In this document: positions 36,621 through 44,890 of the stretch, piece after piece | Position numbering within the stretch: the first letter of the stretch is position 1 | How the letters are laid out: every line of letters begins with the position of its first letter | Origin: Prevotellaceae bacterium | GTDB lineage: Bacteria > Bacteroidota > Bacteroidia > Bacteroidales > Bacteroidaceae | NCBI GenBank assembly: GCA_019420585.1 | Contig: JAHZGX010000021.1 | Coordinates: 1 to 64,000 of the forward strand | DNA length: 64,000 nt | Reading direction: 5' to 3' | Notes under the pieces: generated by a model | Database searches by the model: none | What the model was told of the DNA's origin: nothing | Seen by the model: the letters and a program-made list of their open reading frames with translations, nothing else | Translations under genes and position numbers: made by a program

Positions 36621-36824
36621 ATGAGTGGAAAAGTTTTATCTCGTGCTAAAGATGTAATGCCTAAAATCAAGGCATTAGAGGTCGGAGAAAGCGTGTCTTT
36701 CCCGATAGAATGGATGGACACAGTTCGTGCGCAGACATCCAAGTGTAATGCCATAAATGGCGGAGTACGCTCAACTCGTATGGAAACCGAAGAGCGGAAA
36801 ATCTATGTTGACCGCAAATCATAA
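36621..36824 (+). CDS. Prophage early protein, 67 aa
   Basis: First gene after the early promoter. Segments such as IKALEVGESVSFPIEWMDTVRAQTSKCNAINGG and an RKIYVDRK end suggest a small DNA-associated protein, but nothing is recognised. By position it could have a Cro-like or anti-repressor role. Confidence 0.6.
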   Translation: MSGKVLSRAKDVMPKIKALEVGESVSFPIEWMDTVRAQTSKCNAINGGVRSTRMETEERKIYVDRKS

Positions 36825-36831
36825 CTGAGAT

Positions 36832-37032
36832 ATGGCAAAGCACGAAATCTTCTACGCCCTATGCTCCCTCTTCAACGAGGGTGAGGCGGTGGTCGGCATA
36901 GACAACGCCAAGCAGGTAATGACGGCCGCACAACACGCGCTCCCCGAGTTCACGGTCTGCTCCGGGTTATATGACCCCGACAACAAGACTATAGAACTCT
37001 ATGTCGAAAACTTCAAGCAGGCAAAGGAATGA
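36832..37032 (+). CDS. Prophage hypothetical protein, 66 aa
   Basis: A small soluble protein of the early operon with an alpha/beta pattern (YALCSLFNEGEAVVGIDNA ... TIELYVENFKQ). The stop overlaps the next start by 4 nt. No family is recognised. Confidence 0.6.
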   Translation: MAKHEIFYALCSLFNEGEAVVGIDNAKQVMTAAQHALPEFTVCSGLYDPDNKTIELYVENFKQAKE

Positions 37033-37172
37033 AGACCATCGAACAGAAACGTGCGCAGGCCCAGCGCATAGTCAATCTGATTGACACTCGCGGCGACTGG
37101 GTCAACCGCCTCTACCGCTTCACCCAGTATCTACTCAAATACCACCCCGATTTATTGATAATCAAAAAGTAA
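37029..37172 (+). CDS. Prophage small protein, 47 aa
   Basis: The ATG at 37029 overlaps the previous stop (ATGA). The frame MKTIEQKRAQAQRIV ... YLLKYHPDLLIIKK is basic and helical. The tight coupling supports translation; the function is unknown. Confidence 0.55.
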   Translation: MKTIEQKRAQAQRIVNLIDTRGDWVNRLYRFTQYLLKYHPDLLIIKK

Positions 37173-37179
37173 TAATAGA

Positions 37180-37416
37180 ATGAAAAAGTACATCCTTATC
37201 CTCTCCCTCGCAACGGCCCTACTGACCGGTTGCAAAACGAACAAGGTCGCCCTTGACAATCTCCGCGCCGAAATCTCGTGGAACGCATTTTGCGATGCAC
37301 GCGGCTACGACCGTAACGACAACACTTATCAAGCAACCAATGAGTACCTCGATACTTGGTGCGGCTCCGTGGACGAGGAAGCCGCCTTCATCAAGGCAGG
37401 AGTTGAACCCTACTAA
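37180..37416 (+). CDS. Prophage lipoprotein, 78 aa
   Basis: The signal peptide MKKYILILSLATALLTGC carries a clear lipobox (LTGC). The 60-aa mature part is acidic with two further cysteines. It is an early-expressed envelope protein; exclusion or lysis-timing roles are possible but not shown. Confidence 0.65.
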   Translation: MKKYILILSLATALLTGCKTNKVALDNLRAEISWNAFCDARGYDRNDNTYQATNEYLDTWCGSVDEEAAFIKAGVEPY

Positions 37417-37427
37417 ATCATACAGCC

Positions 37428-37709
37428 ATGAATAAGACAATCTCAATCATCCGTATCTGCATACTCTTTGTCCTCGGCGGTCTTGCCATGATATTCATCT
37501 TCGGCGAGGAACAGGACGAAAACATCCTCGCATTCCTCCTGCACGTCATCGTTGACAAGGCTCTCGGTATCGGTCTGTGCTTCTACATCGGCCGCCTCTA
37601 CAAGCGTTGGAGCAAGGTTGACCCGTGGCTGATGGCTTACGACAAGATGTGTGACGAGGTCATGGAGAAACCTAACCCAATGTGCCTTGACAACGACAAG
37701 GAGGACTGA
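37428..37709 (+). CDS. Prophage two-helix membrane protein, 93 aa
   Basis: Hydrophobic helices at about residues 6-26 and 35-55 with a charged C-terminal tail suggest an inner-membrane hairpin. It sits among early genes, not the lysis genes, so a superinfection-exclusion role is as likely as any. No family is recognised. Confidence 0.6.
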   Translation: MNKTISIIRICILFVLGGLAMIFIFGEEQDENILAFLLHVIVDKALGIGLCFYIGRLYKRWSKVDPWLMAYDKMCDEVMEKPNPMCLDNDKED

Positions 37710-37713
37710 CCCG

Positions 37714-37992
37714 ATGACATTTCTCCAGTTTGCAGACAAGAGCGTCACCTATGGCGTATTCGTGAAAGACGTGGCGGCCGAGGTAGTCCACCTGCTCAAA
37801 AAGGATGATGCCGACCCCGACTACGTCAGCCAACGGAAAGCCTTTGAAATGTTCGGACGCAGGAACGTAGAGCGTTGGCGCAGGCAGGGTAAGGTCAACC
37901 CCTGCAAGCGTCCGGGCAAAGTGGAGTACAGAACCGCCGACCTGCGTCTGCTACAACGCACACAACAAGACTACTTAGACCCATCGAAGTAG
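37714..37992 (+). CDS. Excisionase/MerR-like DNA-binding protein, 92 aa
   Basis: I chose the start at 37714 (MTFLQFADKS), just after the previous stop. The segment VSQRKAFEMFGRRNVERWRRQGKVNPCKRPGKVEYRTADL fits a winged helix-turn-helix of the excisionase/MerR type: recognition helix, then a basic wing and an R-T-A-D-L end. It could be the prophage Xis or an operon regulator. Confidence 0.65.
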   Translation: MTFLQFADKSVTYGVFVKDVAAEVVHLLKKDDADPDYVSQRKAFEMFGRRNVERWRRQGKVNPCKRPGKVEYRTADLRLLQRTQQDYLDPSK

Positions 37993-37999
37993 TCATCAA

Positions 38000-38093
38000 G
38001 GGAGAATACAACCAAGCGGCCGAGGTGACCAGTAGGTGAAAGCACTGGTGCGGTAAAACGCCATCGCAGGTTCGACTCCTGCTTCTCCCACCA
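38000..38093 (+). tRNA. Prophage tRNA-like gene, long variable arm, anticodon best read GAA
   Basis: The 7-bp acceptor stem GGGAGAA/TTCTCCC is followed by A and an encoded CCA (38091-38093). The T-arm is GCAGG / TTCGACT / CCTGC (38066-38082) and the D-stem is ACC/GGT. The anticodon stem pairs as CCAGT(A)G with CACTGG, leaving one bulged A (38034) and the loop GTGAAAG. That places T at position 33 and GAA (Phe) at 38038-38040. The variable arm is long (GCG/CGC stem), which is unusual for tRNA-Phe and normal for Ser, Leu or Tyr. It is clearly tRNA-derived, but its identity and function are uncertain. Confidence 0.65.
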
Positions 38094-38124
38094 ACAAGAT
38101 TAAACATTTTAACCCCTCAATGTT

Positions 38125-39150
38125 ATGAGTAAAATAAATCTTACCGTTGAGCAAATCAACGACCTGCAACCGCAGGACATCGCCACGAATGATTTTGTGC
38201 GCGACAAGTTCATCCAAATCTACGAAGCCATGTGGACACCCTCTACTGGCGTATCCGGCGAAGCCGCCTATGAGCGCGAAAGCCGTAACTTCAACCGCAT
38301 CCTCGCTGAGAAAGAGGACATCCGTAAGAGCTGCACCCGATTCTCGCTCTTCACCGCGTTCCTTGACGTGGCTATATCGGGTCTCTCCCTTGACGCAGGT
38401 ACTCGTGCGCAGGCATACCTGCTCTCTCGCTCCATCGCTGTTGATTCCTACCTCGATGAGCATAACAACAAGAAGAACAGGTACGAAACCCAGTGCGTCC
38501 TCACTATCTCCGGCTACGGAGAACTGTTGCACCGCGCCCGTGTCGGCCAGATACGCCACGCCGACAACCCAGTCATCGTGTATGCAGAGGATGAGTTCGA
38601 GTTCGGAGAGCGCAACGGCAACAAGTTCGTGAACTACACCTGCCGTCTGCCCCACACATCAGGCAACATCGTAGCCTGCTTCATGAAGATTACTCGTGCT
38701 GACGGCTCGGTTGACTACGCCGTCATGCTTCCCGAGGACTGGAGCCGCCTCGCAGGTTACTCAGCACGTCAGAACCGCAAGTGGGACAACACCAACCGCC
38801 GATGGGTTGAGGGTGCGCCCAACGCCCTCTACGGACAGCGCGGACAGGACAACACATTCAAGATTGATACTGGCTTCCTCATCGCCAAGTGTATCAAGCA
38901 CGCTTTCAAGTCCTACCCGAAAGCGCGTGTCGGCCGTGCTACCCAATTGGAATCACAGCAGGTCGATGAAATGGAAATCAACGATGACATCTACGGACTG
39001 GAGGACGGCTCTTCCGTCAATACCTCAACTGGCGAAATCATGCCCAAGCAGGACACTGGCTTTGCCCCGGCTCCCGACACCTCCAACGGCGTAACTATCG
39101 ACCCCGAAGCCTCTGCCGACAACGCAGGTGGTAACGATGACGTATTCTAA
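38125..39150 (+). CDS. recT: RecT-family single-strand annealing protein
   Basis: The 341-aa protein would anneal complementary ssDNA in phage recombination and DNA-end processing. The family core is visible: FTAFLDVAISGLSLDAGTRAQAYLLS, then VLTISGYGELLHRARVGQIRHADNPVIVYAEDEFEFGERNG, and ITRADGSVDYAVMLPEDW. The C-terminus is acidic and Asn/Asp-rich, a usual site for SSB or nuclease contacts. A coiled-coil protein and a RecE-like nuclease follow, completing a RecET-like module. Confidence 0.88.
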   Translation: MSKINLTVEQINDLQPQDIATNDFVRDKFIQIYEAMWTPSTGVSGEAAYERESRNFNRILAEKEDIRKSCTRFSLFTAFLDVAISGLSLDAGTRAQAYLLSRSIAVDSYLDEHNNKKNRYETQCVLTISGYGELLHRARVGQIRHADNPVIVYAEDEFEFGERNGNKFVNYTCRLPHTSGNIVACFMKITRADGSVDYAVMLPEDWSRLAGYSARQNRKWDNTNRRWVEGAPNALYGQRGQDNTFKIDTGFLIAKCIKHAFKSYPKARVGRATQLESQQVDEMEINDDIYGLEDGSSVNTSTGEIMPKQDTGFAPAPDTSNGVTIDPEASADNAGGNDDVF

Positions 39151-39174
39151 TAACCCTTACAATACCAAAGTACA

Positions 39175-40389
39175 ATGAGTGAAACTAATAACAACCTGCC
39201 TATCCTGCGCGAAGAGAACGTGCAGATGATAGTGCAAAGCGCACCCAACGCCTACGACACCAACTCGCTCTCGTCCATGCGTTGTGCCGACTTCGGCAAG
39301 AATCTTCTTGACGAGATAGAACGTTCCGGCATGACCGATGAACTGGACAAACGCTGTGCCGACTACATAGACAAGGCGAAACGCACTCTCAAGGCGATGA
39401 ATGAACGCCGTGCGCCGTTCACCAAACTCTTCGACCAGATACGCTCCGAGTTCACTGGTATGGAGAACACCATCGACCCGACCAAAAAGGACGCCGTGCC
39501 TTATCTGATTCAACAGAAGCGCAACGCCTATGCCGCCAAGAAACGTGAAGAGGCTGAACGCGCACGCCAAGAGGAGATGCGCCGTCAGCAACGCGAACAG
39601 GCTATTGCCCGATACACGCAGGAAGCCGAGGACGACTACCGCCGTCAGTTCGACAGCACCGTCACCTCCACCATCAACGAACTCACAAGCCTCAACCAGT
39701 CGCTCACGATCGAGAACTTTGACGAGGTCAGCGAGAAACTCAAGAACTTCAAGACTACGCTCGGCAACGAGTGGTTTCAGTACTGCCAGTCCCACGCCCA
39801 CAAGCCCTACGAAATCAGCGATGGCGAGGCTATCAAGATTCGCCAGTCTATCCTCAACCGACTCTCCACGCAGTTCAAGGCTCAGTACGCAAGCGAAATC
39901 GGGGACTACCGCGACACCATTACTGACGCTCTGCCCTCAAAGAAGCGTGAACTGGAGCGCATGGCGAAAGCCAGTGCCGAGGAGCAGGCACGCATGAAAG
40001 CCGAACTGGAGGCCCGCGAAGCTGCGGAAACCCGCCGTCTTGACGAAGAGCGCAAGCGCAAGGAAGAGGAAGCGCAGGCCGCCAAGAAAGCACAGCAGGC
40101 CGCTACCGAAATGGACGGACTTTTCGGCCAGGCCGCCGTGGCTACCCCGGTAGGCTATCAGCCTAAGACCGCCGTCCGCAAGCGCGTTGTCACCGACACC
40201 CCCGATGGCATCCTCGCCGTGGTATCCATGTGGTGGTCGAAAGAGGGCCGCTTCCTCTCAATGGAAGAACTCAGCAAGATTTTCAAGAAGCAGATTACAT
40301 TCTGTGAAAAACTTGCCAACGACAAGGACAAGCCCGAACTCATCAGTTCGCCTTTCGTGCGCTACGAGGACGAGGTTAAAGCAAAGTGA
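39175..40389 (+). CDS. Coiled-coil recombination-associated protein, 404 aa
   Basis: Between RecT and the nuclease. Long Glu/Arg/Lys-rich helices (residues about 120-150 and 260-310: RQEEMRRQQREQA, EEQARMKAELEAREAAETRR) predict coiled coils. The N-terminus is mixed and the C-terminal 70 residues form a small globular domain (DGILAVVSMWWSKEGRFLSMEELSKIF). It resembles the DUF1351-type proteins found beside RecT/RecE genes in phages, though the match is by layout only. Its role is probably as an accessory of the annealing-exonuclease pair. Confidence 0.65.
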   Translation: MSETNNNLPILREENVQMIVQSAPNAYDTNSLSSMRCADFGKNLLDEIERSGMTDELDKRCADYIDKAKRTLKAMNERRAPFTKLFDQIRSEFTGMENTIDPTKKDAVPYLIQQKRNAYAAKKREEAERARQEEMRRQQREQAIARYTQEAEDDYRRQFDSTVTSTINELTSLNQSLTIENFDEVSEKLKNFKTTLGNEWFQYCQSHAHKPYEISDGEAIKIRQSILNRLSTQFKAQYASEIGDYRDTITDALPSKKRELERMAKASAEEQARMKAELEAREAAETRRLDEERKRKEEEAQAAKKAQQAATEMDGLFGQAAVATPVGYQPKTAVRKRVVTDTPDGILAVVSMWWSKEGRFLSMEELSKIFKKQITFCEKLANDKDKPELISSPFVRYEDEVKAK

Positions 40390-40391
40390 GC

Positions 40392-41048
40392 ATGAACAAT
40401 CCCGATGCATACTATCAGCGCAGTGAGGTCAGCAACTCCGACCTCACTGCCTTGAAAGAACTCCTGCACCCTCGCCCCATGTTCGGTGACCGCGAGGCGG
40501 CTTTCCGCTTCGGGTCTATCGTGGACGCTATCATCACCGAACCCTCGCGCGTGGACTTCCTGCGCATGACGATTGATGGCGAACCGGTTGACGAGGACGA
40601 GTTTCTTCACGCACGCGAAATGCAACGCGCCCTCCGCGCCGAGGCACGCCGTGACCCATTCCTCGCCAAAGTCCTTGAACTTGCCGACACACAGCGGTTC
40701 ATGGTCAACAAGGCGCAGGAGTTTGAAAACGGCGGTTTCCATTTCACGCTCGACACTCGCTGTAAGTGGGACTGGTGGTTGGATGTCGCACATTTCGGCG
40801 GTGACCTCAAGACCTGCGGTGCATCGACCCAAAGGGAGTTTGAGGATGCCGTTGACTTCTTCGACTGGGACAGGAGCCGCGCATGGTACATGGACATAGC
40901 CAAGTCCAACAAGGACTTCATCTATGCCATCAGCAAGAAAAACTGCAACATCTTCAAGTTATTCATCAACCGAGGCGATGACATCTACAATCGTGGACGC
41001 GAAAAGTATGAAGACCTCGCTTTCAAATACTGGGCATTCACATTATGA
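40392..41048 (+). CDS. RecE-like PD-(D/E)XK exonuclease (DUF3799-type)
   Basis: The 218-aa product shows the N-terminal VSNSDLTALKELLHP motif, the FRFGSIVDAII helix, and the catalytic core with WDWWLDVAHFGGDLKTCG (D...DxK) followed by the helix SRAWYMD. These are features of phage exonuclease VIII-like nucleases that resect 5' strands for RecT. The ATG at 40392 is preferred; a GTG at 40386 overlaps the upstream stop. The stop overlaps the next start by 4 nt. Confidence 0.8.
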   Translation: MNNPDAYYQRSEVSNSDLTALKELLHPRPMFGDREAAFRFGSIVDAIITEPSRVDFLRMTIDGEPVDEDEFLHAREMQRALRAEARRDPFLAKVLELADTQRFMVNKAQEFENGGFHFTLDTRCKWDWWLDVAHFGGDLKTCGASTQREFEDAVDFFDWDRSRAWYMDIAKSNKDFIYAISKKNCNIFKLFINRGDDIYNRGREKYEDLAFKYWAFTL

Positions 41049-41941
41049 GCAAAGTGAAAATCATAGTTCAATTCTCTGGTGGTAAGGATTCGCAGGCTTG
41101 TTTAATCTATGCCTGCGAGAAATATGGAGCAACGAATGTCACTGCGGTCTTTTGTGATACTGGGTGGGAATATGAACAAACATATTCTCATATAAAGCAA
41201 GTTGTGGACTACTTGGGTGCTGACCTTGTGATACTCAAAAACAAATCAGTTGATGGAATGTTCGGCTTGTGCAAGCGGATGAAATGGTTTCCCAATGCAC
41301 AAAATCGCGAATGCACGGTGCAATTGAAAATATGGCCAATGATAGACTGGATACTTGAACAAAAGGAGCATCTTATCATAATTCAAGGAATCCGTGCAAA
41401 AGAAAGCGCAGAACGGGCAAAATTTGATGTTGAATGCTCGTATTTTAGTGAATACTTGGACGGAAACTCCAAAAAGCGGTTGTACAGAAAGAGAGATGTA
41501 AAAGAATGGTGCAAAACACATGATGCATCCGTTTTACGCCCTATCTTTTCTTGGACAGCACAACAAGTAATCGACTACATCTTGTCTCATGGTCAACGTC
41601 CAAATCCATTATACGAACGCGGAGCGTCAAGGGTTGGCTGTTTTCCCTGCATTTTTGCGAGGCTGAACGAAATAAAAATAGTTGCACGCGATGAACGATA
41701 CAAACAACGTGTGATAGACCTTGAAAATGAAGTGAACTCAACACGCGAAAAAGGAAAAGAGGCTTCATTCTTCGGCAAGAGGAAAATTCCGGCAAGGTTC
41801 TGCATTCAAAATCTCAATGGAGCACCAACATTTGCAGAGATTTCCGAATATGTGCTACTGGATGACAATCAACCGACACTATGGGATGATACTGACCCAG
41901 TAATGTCTTGCGTGTCATTGTACCATGGACTTTGTGAATAA
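41045..41941 (+). CDS. PAPS-reductase-like PP-loop ATP pyrophosphatase
   Basis: The N-terminal PP-loop is IVQFSGGKDSQACL (residues about 7-20). Downstream segments VFCDTGWEYEQTY and GIRAKESAERA are typical of phosphoadenosine-phosphosulfate reductase/DndC-like proteins, and the cysteine pair VGCFPCIF may hold a metal or a redox site. The usual C-terminal CGLH of true PAPS reductases is absent. Phage members may act in nucleotide or DNA thio-modification, or as host-metabolism genes; this is not settled. Its codon use is more AT-rich than that of its neighbours, which suggests separate acquisition. Confidence 0.85.
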   Translation: MSKVKIIVQFSGGKDSQACLIYACEKYGATNVTAVFCDTGWEYEQTYSHIKQVVDYLGADLVILKNKSVDGMFGLCKRMKWFPNAQNRECTVQLKIWPMIDWILEQKEHLIIIQGIRAKESAERAKFDVECSYFSEYLDGNSKKRLYRKRDVKEWCKTHDASVLRPIFSWTAQQVIDYILSHGQRPNPLYERGASRVGCFPCIFARLNEIKIVARDERYKQRVIDLENEVNSTREKGKEASFFGKRKIPARFCIQNLNGAPTFAEISEYVLLDDNQPTLWDDTDPVMSCVSLYHGLCE

Positions 41942-41949
41942 TTGTAGCA

Positions 41950-43410
41950 ATGAATACTATAAAACATAACCTTAAGGTTGAGCCGTACCCTTACCAAAAA
42001 GAGGGTATTGAGGCAGGTCTGAAGTGGAAACGCTTCCTCATAGGCGATGAGCCGGGGCTGGGTAAGACGCTCCAAAGCATAGGCGTGGTTGACACAGCCA
42101 ACGCCTACCCCTGCTTGGTTATCTGTCCGTCCTCGCTCAAAATCAACTGGCAACGTGAATTTGAGAAATTCACCGACAAGAAAGCACTGGTACTTGACAA
42201 CTCCGTGGCTACCACATGGCCCTATCTCCTGCGGATGGGTATGCAACAGGTCGCCATCGTCAATTACGAGAGCCTGCGCAAGTTCTTTGTTTGGGATATT
42301 CACGCACGCAAGGGACAGTCGTTCCGATTAAAAGACGTGGTGTTTTGCCCGGACATTCAAATCTTCAAGTCGGTAATCATTGACGAGAGCCATAGGGTCA
42401 AAGACCCCTCGGCACAGCAGACAATCTTTGCGCGTGGCATAGTTGAGGGTAAGCAATGGCGCATACTCCTTTCGGGTACGCCTGTCGTCAATCGACCTGC
42501 CGACCTCATTGCGCAGCTCTCAATCATGGGCCGACTGGCGGAGTTCGGTGGTAGATCTAAATTCCTCGCCGACTACGGCGGTGGTGAAATCTCCAAAGAA
42601 CGCCGTGGCAAAGATGAGGATGACGAACCTCGCAACCTTGACCGCCTTTCGGCTGAACTCTATTCGCGGTGCATGATACGCCGTGAGAAAGCAAAGGTGC
42701 TGACGCAACTCCCCGACAAGACACGGACAGACCTCTATGTTGACATATCCAATCGTGACGAGTACGAACTGGCGGCCGAGGACTTGGCAGAGTACCTGCG
42801 TACCTATGCCAAATGCGAGGACTACGAGATACGCCGTAAGATGCGAATGGAAGCGTTGGTGAAGTTCATGACACTCCGCGCCCTCTCGTCAAAGGGAAAG
42901 GTCAGGCAGGCGGTTGACTTCGTCAAGACGTTCCTTGCCAACGGCAAGCCCCTCATACTCTTCTGCTCCTTGCATGAGATTGTGGACGAGTTGAAAAAGG
43001 CTTTCCCGAAAGCGGTCAGCGTCACCGGGCGCGATTCCATGATGATGAAGCAGGCGGCTGTTGATGCGTTCCAGTCGGGCAAGGCGCAACTGATAATCTG
43101 CTCCATCAAGGCCGCAGGTGTCGGTCTTACCCTCACGGCTTCCTCCAACGTGGCATTCGTGGAATTTCCGTGGACGTATGCCGACTGTTGCCAGTGCGAG
43201 GACCGTGCGCACCGCATAGGACAAAAGGACAATGTCACCTGCTATTACCTAATCGGCCGTCACACTATCGACCGAACCCTCTACGACATCATCCACAAGA
43301 AGAAATCAATCGCCAATCAGATAATGGGGACTGACGATGACATTCCGACCGATGAGATGTATTTCGACCAACTGGCAGACCTCTTCCTAAATCCCGACCC
43401 CGATGGCTGA
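41950..43410 (+). CDS. SNF2-family DNA helicase, 486 aa
   Basis: Motif I is DEPGLGKTLQS (about residue 29-39), motif II DESHRVKD, and motif III LLSGTPVVNRP. The C-terminal lobe has PLILFCSLHEIVDELKK, AAGVGLTLTASSNV and AHRIGQKDNVTCY (motifs IV-VI). This compact two-lobe translocase is like the phage helicases used in replication restart or recombination. It overlaps the next small gene by 8 nt. Confidence 0.92.
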   Translation: MNTIKHNLKVEPYPYQKEGIEAGLKWKRFLIGDEPGLGKTLQSIGVVDTANAYPCLVICPSSLKINWQREFEKFTDKKALVLDNSVATTWPYLLRMGMQQVAIVNYESLRKFFVWDIHARKGQSFRLKDVVFCPDIQIFKSVIIDESHRVKDPSAQQTIFARGIVEGKQWRILLSGTPVVNRPADLIAQLSIMGRLAEFGGRSKFLADYGGGEISKERRGKDEDDEPRNLDRLSAELYSRCMIRREKAKVLTQLPDKTRTDLYVDISNRDEYELAAEDLAEYLRTYAKCEDYEIRRKMRMEALVKFMTLRALSSKGKVRQAVDFVKTFLANGKPLILFCSLHEIVDELKKAFPKAVSVTGRDSMMMKQAAVDAFQSGKAQLIICSIKAAGVGLTLTASSNVAFVEFPWTYADCCQCEDRAHRIGQKDNVTCYYLIGRHTIDRTLYDIIHKKKSIANQIMGTDDDIPTDEMYFDQLADLFLNPDPDG

Positions 43411-43564
43411 TGTCTGCAAGACCGACCTGCAAAAGGTCATTTCCTACCTCGATGAGGCTGCGAAACTATATGACGCGCTCCCCATGCAGAAATGCAAGTG
43501 CCGGGCGTACATGATAAACCAGTTAACAACCAAATTAAAATCCAAACTCAATGACAAAAAATGA
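43403..43564 (+). CDS. Prophage small protein, 53 aa
   Basis: The frame MADVCKTDLQKVISYLDEAAKLYDALP continues with two close cysteines (KCKC) and a basic C-terminus. It overlaps the helicase stop by 8 nt and the HU gene start by 14 nt, which supports coupled translation. No family is recognised. Confidence 0.55.
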   Translation: MADVCKTDLQKVISYLDEAAKLYDALPMQKCKCRAYMINQLTTKLKSKLNDKK

Positions 43565-43838
43565 TTTGGCAAGAGAGGTGTCGGTATCAGAGAAACTGCA
43601 CCTATCGACAGCAGTAAAGACGGTGGACGGAATAATCCGTGTCATCAAGGAAGCACTCGCCAAGGGCGAGGAAGTAACCCTGCGCGGCTTCGGAACTCTC
43701 TCCGTGGTTCAGCGCGAGGAGCGCAACGCGGTTCACTTCAAGACCAAAGAGCCGATTGTCGTTCCTGCACACCGCACCGTGAGAATCAGAATCAGTAAAG
43801 AACTCAAAGAACAACTCAACAATGGCACAGTGGATTGA
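43551..43838 (+). CDS. HU/IHF-family DNA-binding protein, 95 aa
   Basis: The full-length HU fold includes MTKNDLAREVSVSEKLHLSTA, the helix VDGIIRVIKEALAKGEEVTLRGFGTLSV, and the beta-arm/tail RTVRIRISKELKEQL. The arm carries PIVVPAHRT in place of the usual NPxTG. It probably shapes phage DNA in replication or recombination. It overlaps the next gene by 17 nt. Confidence 0.92.
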   Translation: MTKNDLAREVSVSEKLHLSTAVKTVDGIIRVIKEALAKGEEVTLRGFGTLSVVQREERNAVHFKTKEPIVVPAHRTVRIRISKELKEQLNNGTVD

Positions 43839-44451
43839 AGTCAGAGCGCGTTACGACAAGATGATGGAGAACGGCTCGGTAAAGAAAGTAACCGAACCCT
43901 ATCTCGTTGACGCGCTGTCCTGCACCGAAGCAGAGGCAAGGGTAACAGAGGAACTCACGCCCTTTATCAGCGGAGGCGACTTCCGCATTTCATCGGTAGT
44001 CACTACCAAAATCTCGGAAATCTTTTGGGATGCGTCAGGCGACCGCTTCTACAAGGTCAAGGTCAATTTCATCACCCTTGACGAAAAGACCGCTACCGAA
44101 AAGCGGACGGCAACCTACATCCTCGTGCAGGCTTCCAATTTCAAGGAGGCATACGACAATTTCATTGACGGCATGAAAGGTACGATGGCCGACTTTGAGA
44201 TTGAGGCTATCAACGAAACAAAGTTGGTCGATGTGTACCGCGCCAACCTTGCCTCCGAAGCCGAAAGGGAAGCCGACAAGATGTTGCGTGACCCCAAAGT
44301 TCAGCGTCACGTCAAGAAGTTCGTAGATGCCTGCACCGAGGGCGGTGTTGAGAGTGTCACCATGACTGCCTGCGATGGCAAGAGCGTCAAGTCTGCCACG
44401 ATCGAGATTCCCCAAAAGGGCAACAAGCCTAAACCAAACGACAATGGGTAA
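43822..44451 (+). CDS. DUF4494 protein, 209 aa
   Basis: It matches the DUF4494 pattern known from Bacteroidota phages and conjugative elements: WIEVRARYDKMMENGSVKKVTEPYLVDALSCTEAEARV, then ISEIFWDASGDRFYKVKVNFITLDEKTATEKRT and YILVQASNFKEAYDNF. The function is unknown. Genes around it deal with DNA metabolism. Confidence 0.85.
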   Translation: MAQWIEVRARYDKMMENGSVKKVTEPYLVDALSCTEAEARVTEELTPFISGGDFRISSVVTTKISEIFWDASGDRFYKVKVNFITLDEKTATEKRTATYILVQASNFKEAYDNFIDGMKGTMADFEIEAINETKLVDVYRANLASEAEREADKMLRDPKVQRHVKKFVDACTEGGVESVTMTACDGKSVKSATIEIPQKGNKPKPNDNG

Positions 44452-44887
44452 GCGTGCTAACAGAGTGGCTTTGCTTGCCCGACTCGGATATGAGGTTAAG
44501 AAAGATGCTCTCTCTGCGCTCTCTGCCCCTGCCAAAAAGAACAAGTACGGCGCACAACGTGTCGGCGGTCATGCCTCTCAAAAGGAGCATGACCGCTCCA
44601 ACCAACTCAAGTTGTGGCAACGCGCAGGTGTCATCTCCAATCTCCGTGAGCAGGTGTCCTTTGAACTTATCCCTGCCCAGTACGGCGAATGTGGCACCGA
44701 CCTCAAAGGCAAACCGGTCCGCGTCTGCATTGAGAAAGCCTGCAAGTACATTGCCGACTTTGTCTATACCGACAACGAAACCGGGCAGACCATAGTTGAG
44801 GACACGAAAGGAGTTCGCACAAAGGAATATATAATCAAGCGGAAACTAATGCTCTACCTGCATGGCATCCGCATAAAGGAAGTCTGA
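44444..44887 (+). CDS. DUF1064-type nuclease, 147 aa
   Basis: I chose the start at 44444 (MGKRANRVALLARLGYEV). The motifs NKYGAQRVGGHASQKEHDRSNQLKLWQRAG and CKYIADFVYTDNETGQTIVEDTKG fit the DUF1064/VSR-like PD-(D/E)XK nuclease family (E...D...ExK). Such phage proteins are thought to be Holliday-junction-resolvase-like. The gene overlaps DUF4494 by 8 nt. Confidence 0.85.
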   Translation: MGKRANRVALLARLGYEVKKDALSALSAPAKKNKYGAQRVGGHASQKEHDRSNQLKLWQRAGVISNLREQVSFELIPAQYGECGTDLKGKPVRVCIEKACKYIADFVYTDNETGQTIVEDTKGVRTKEYIIKRKLMLYLHGIRIKEV

Positions 44888-44890
44888 ACT

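Noticed and set aside
37996..38655. 219-aa minus-strand frame opposite recT and the tRNA-like gene
   Set aside because: It is the complement of a clear RecT gene; its C-terminal end is merely the antisense of the tRNA.
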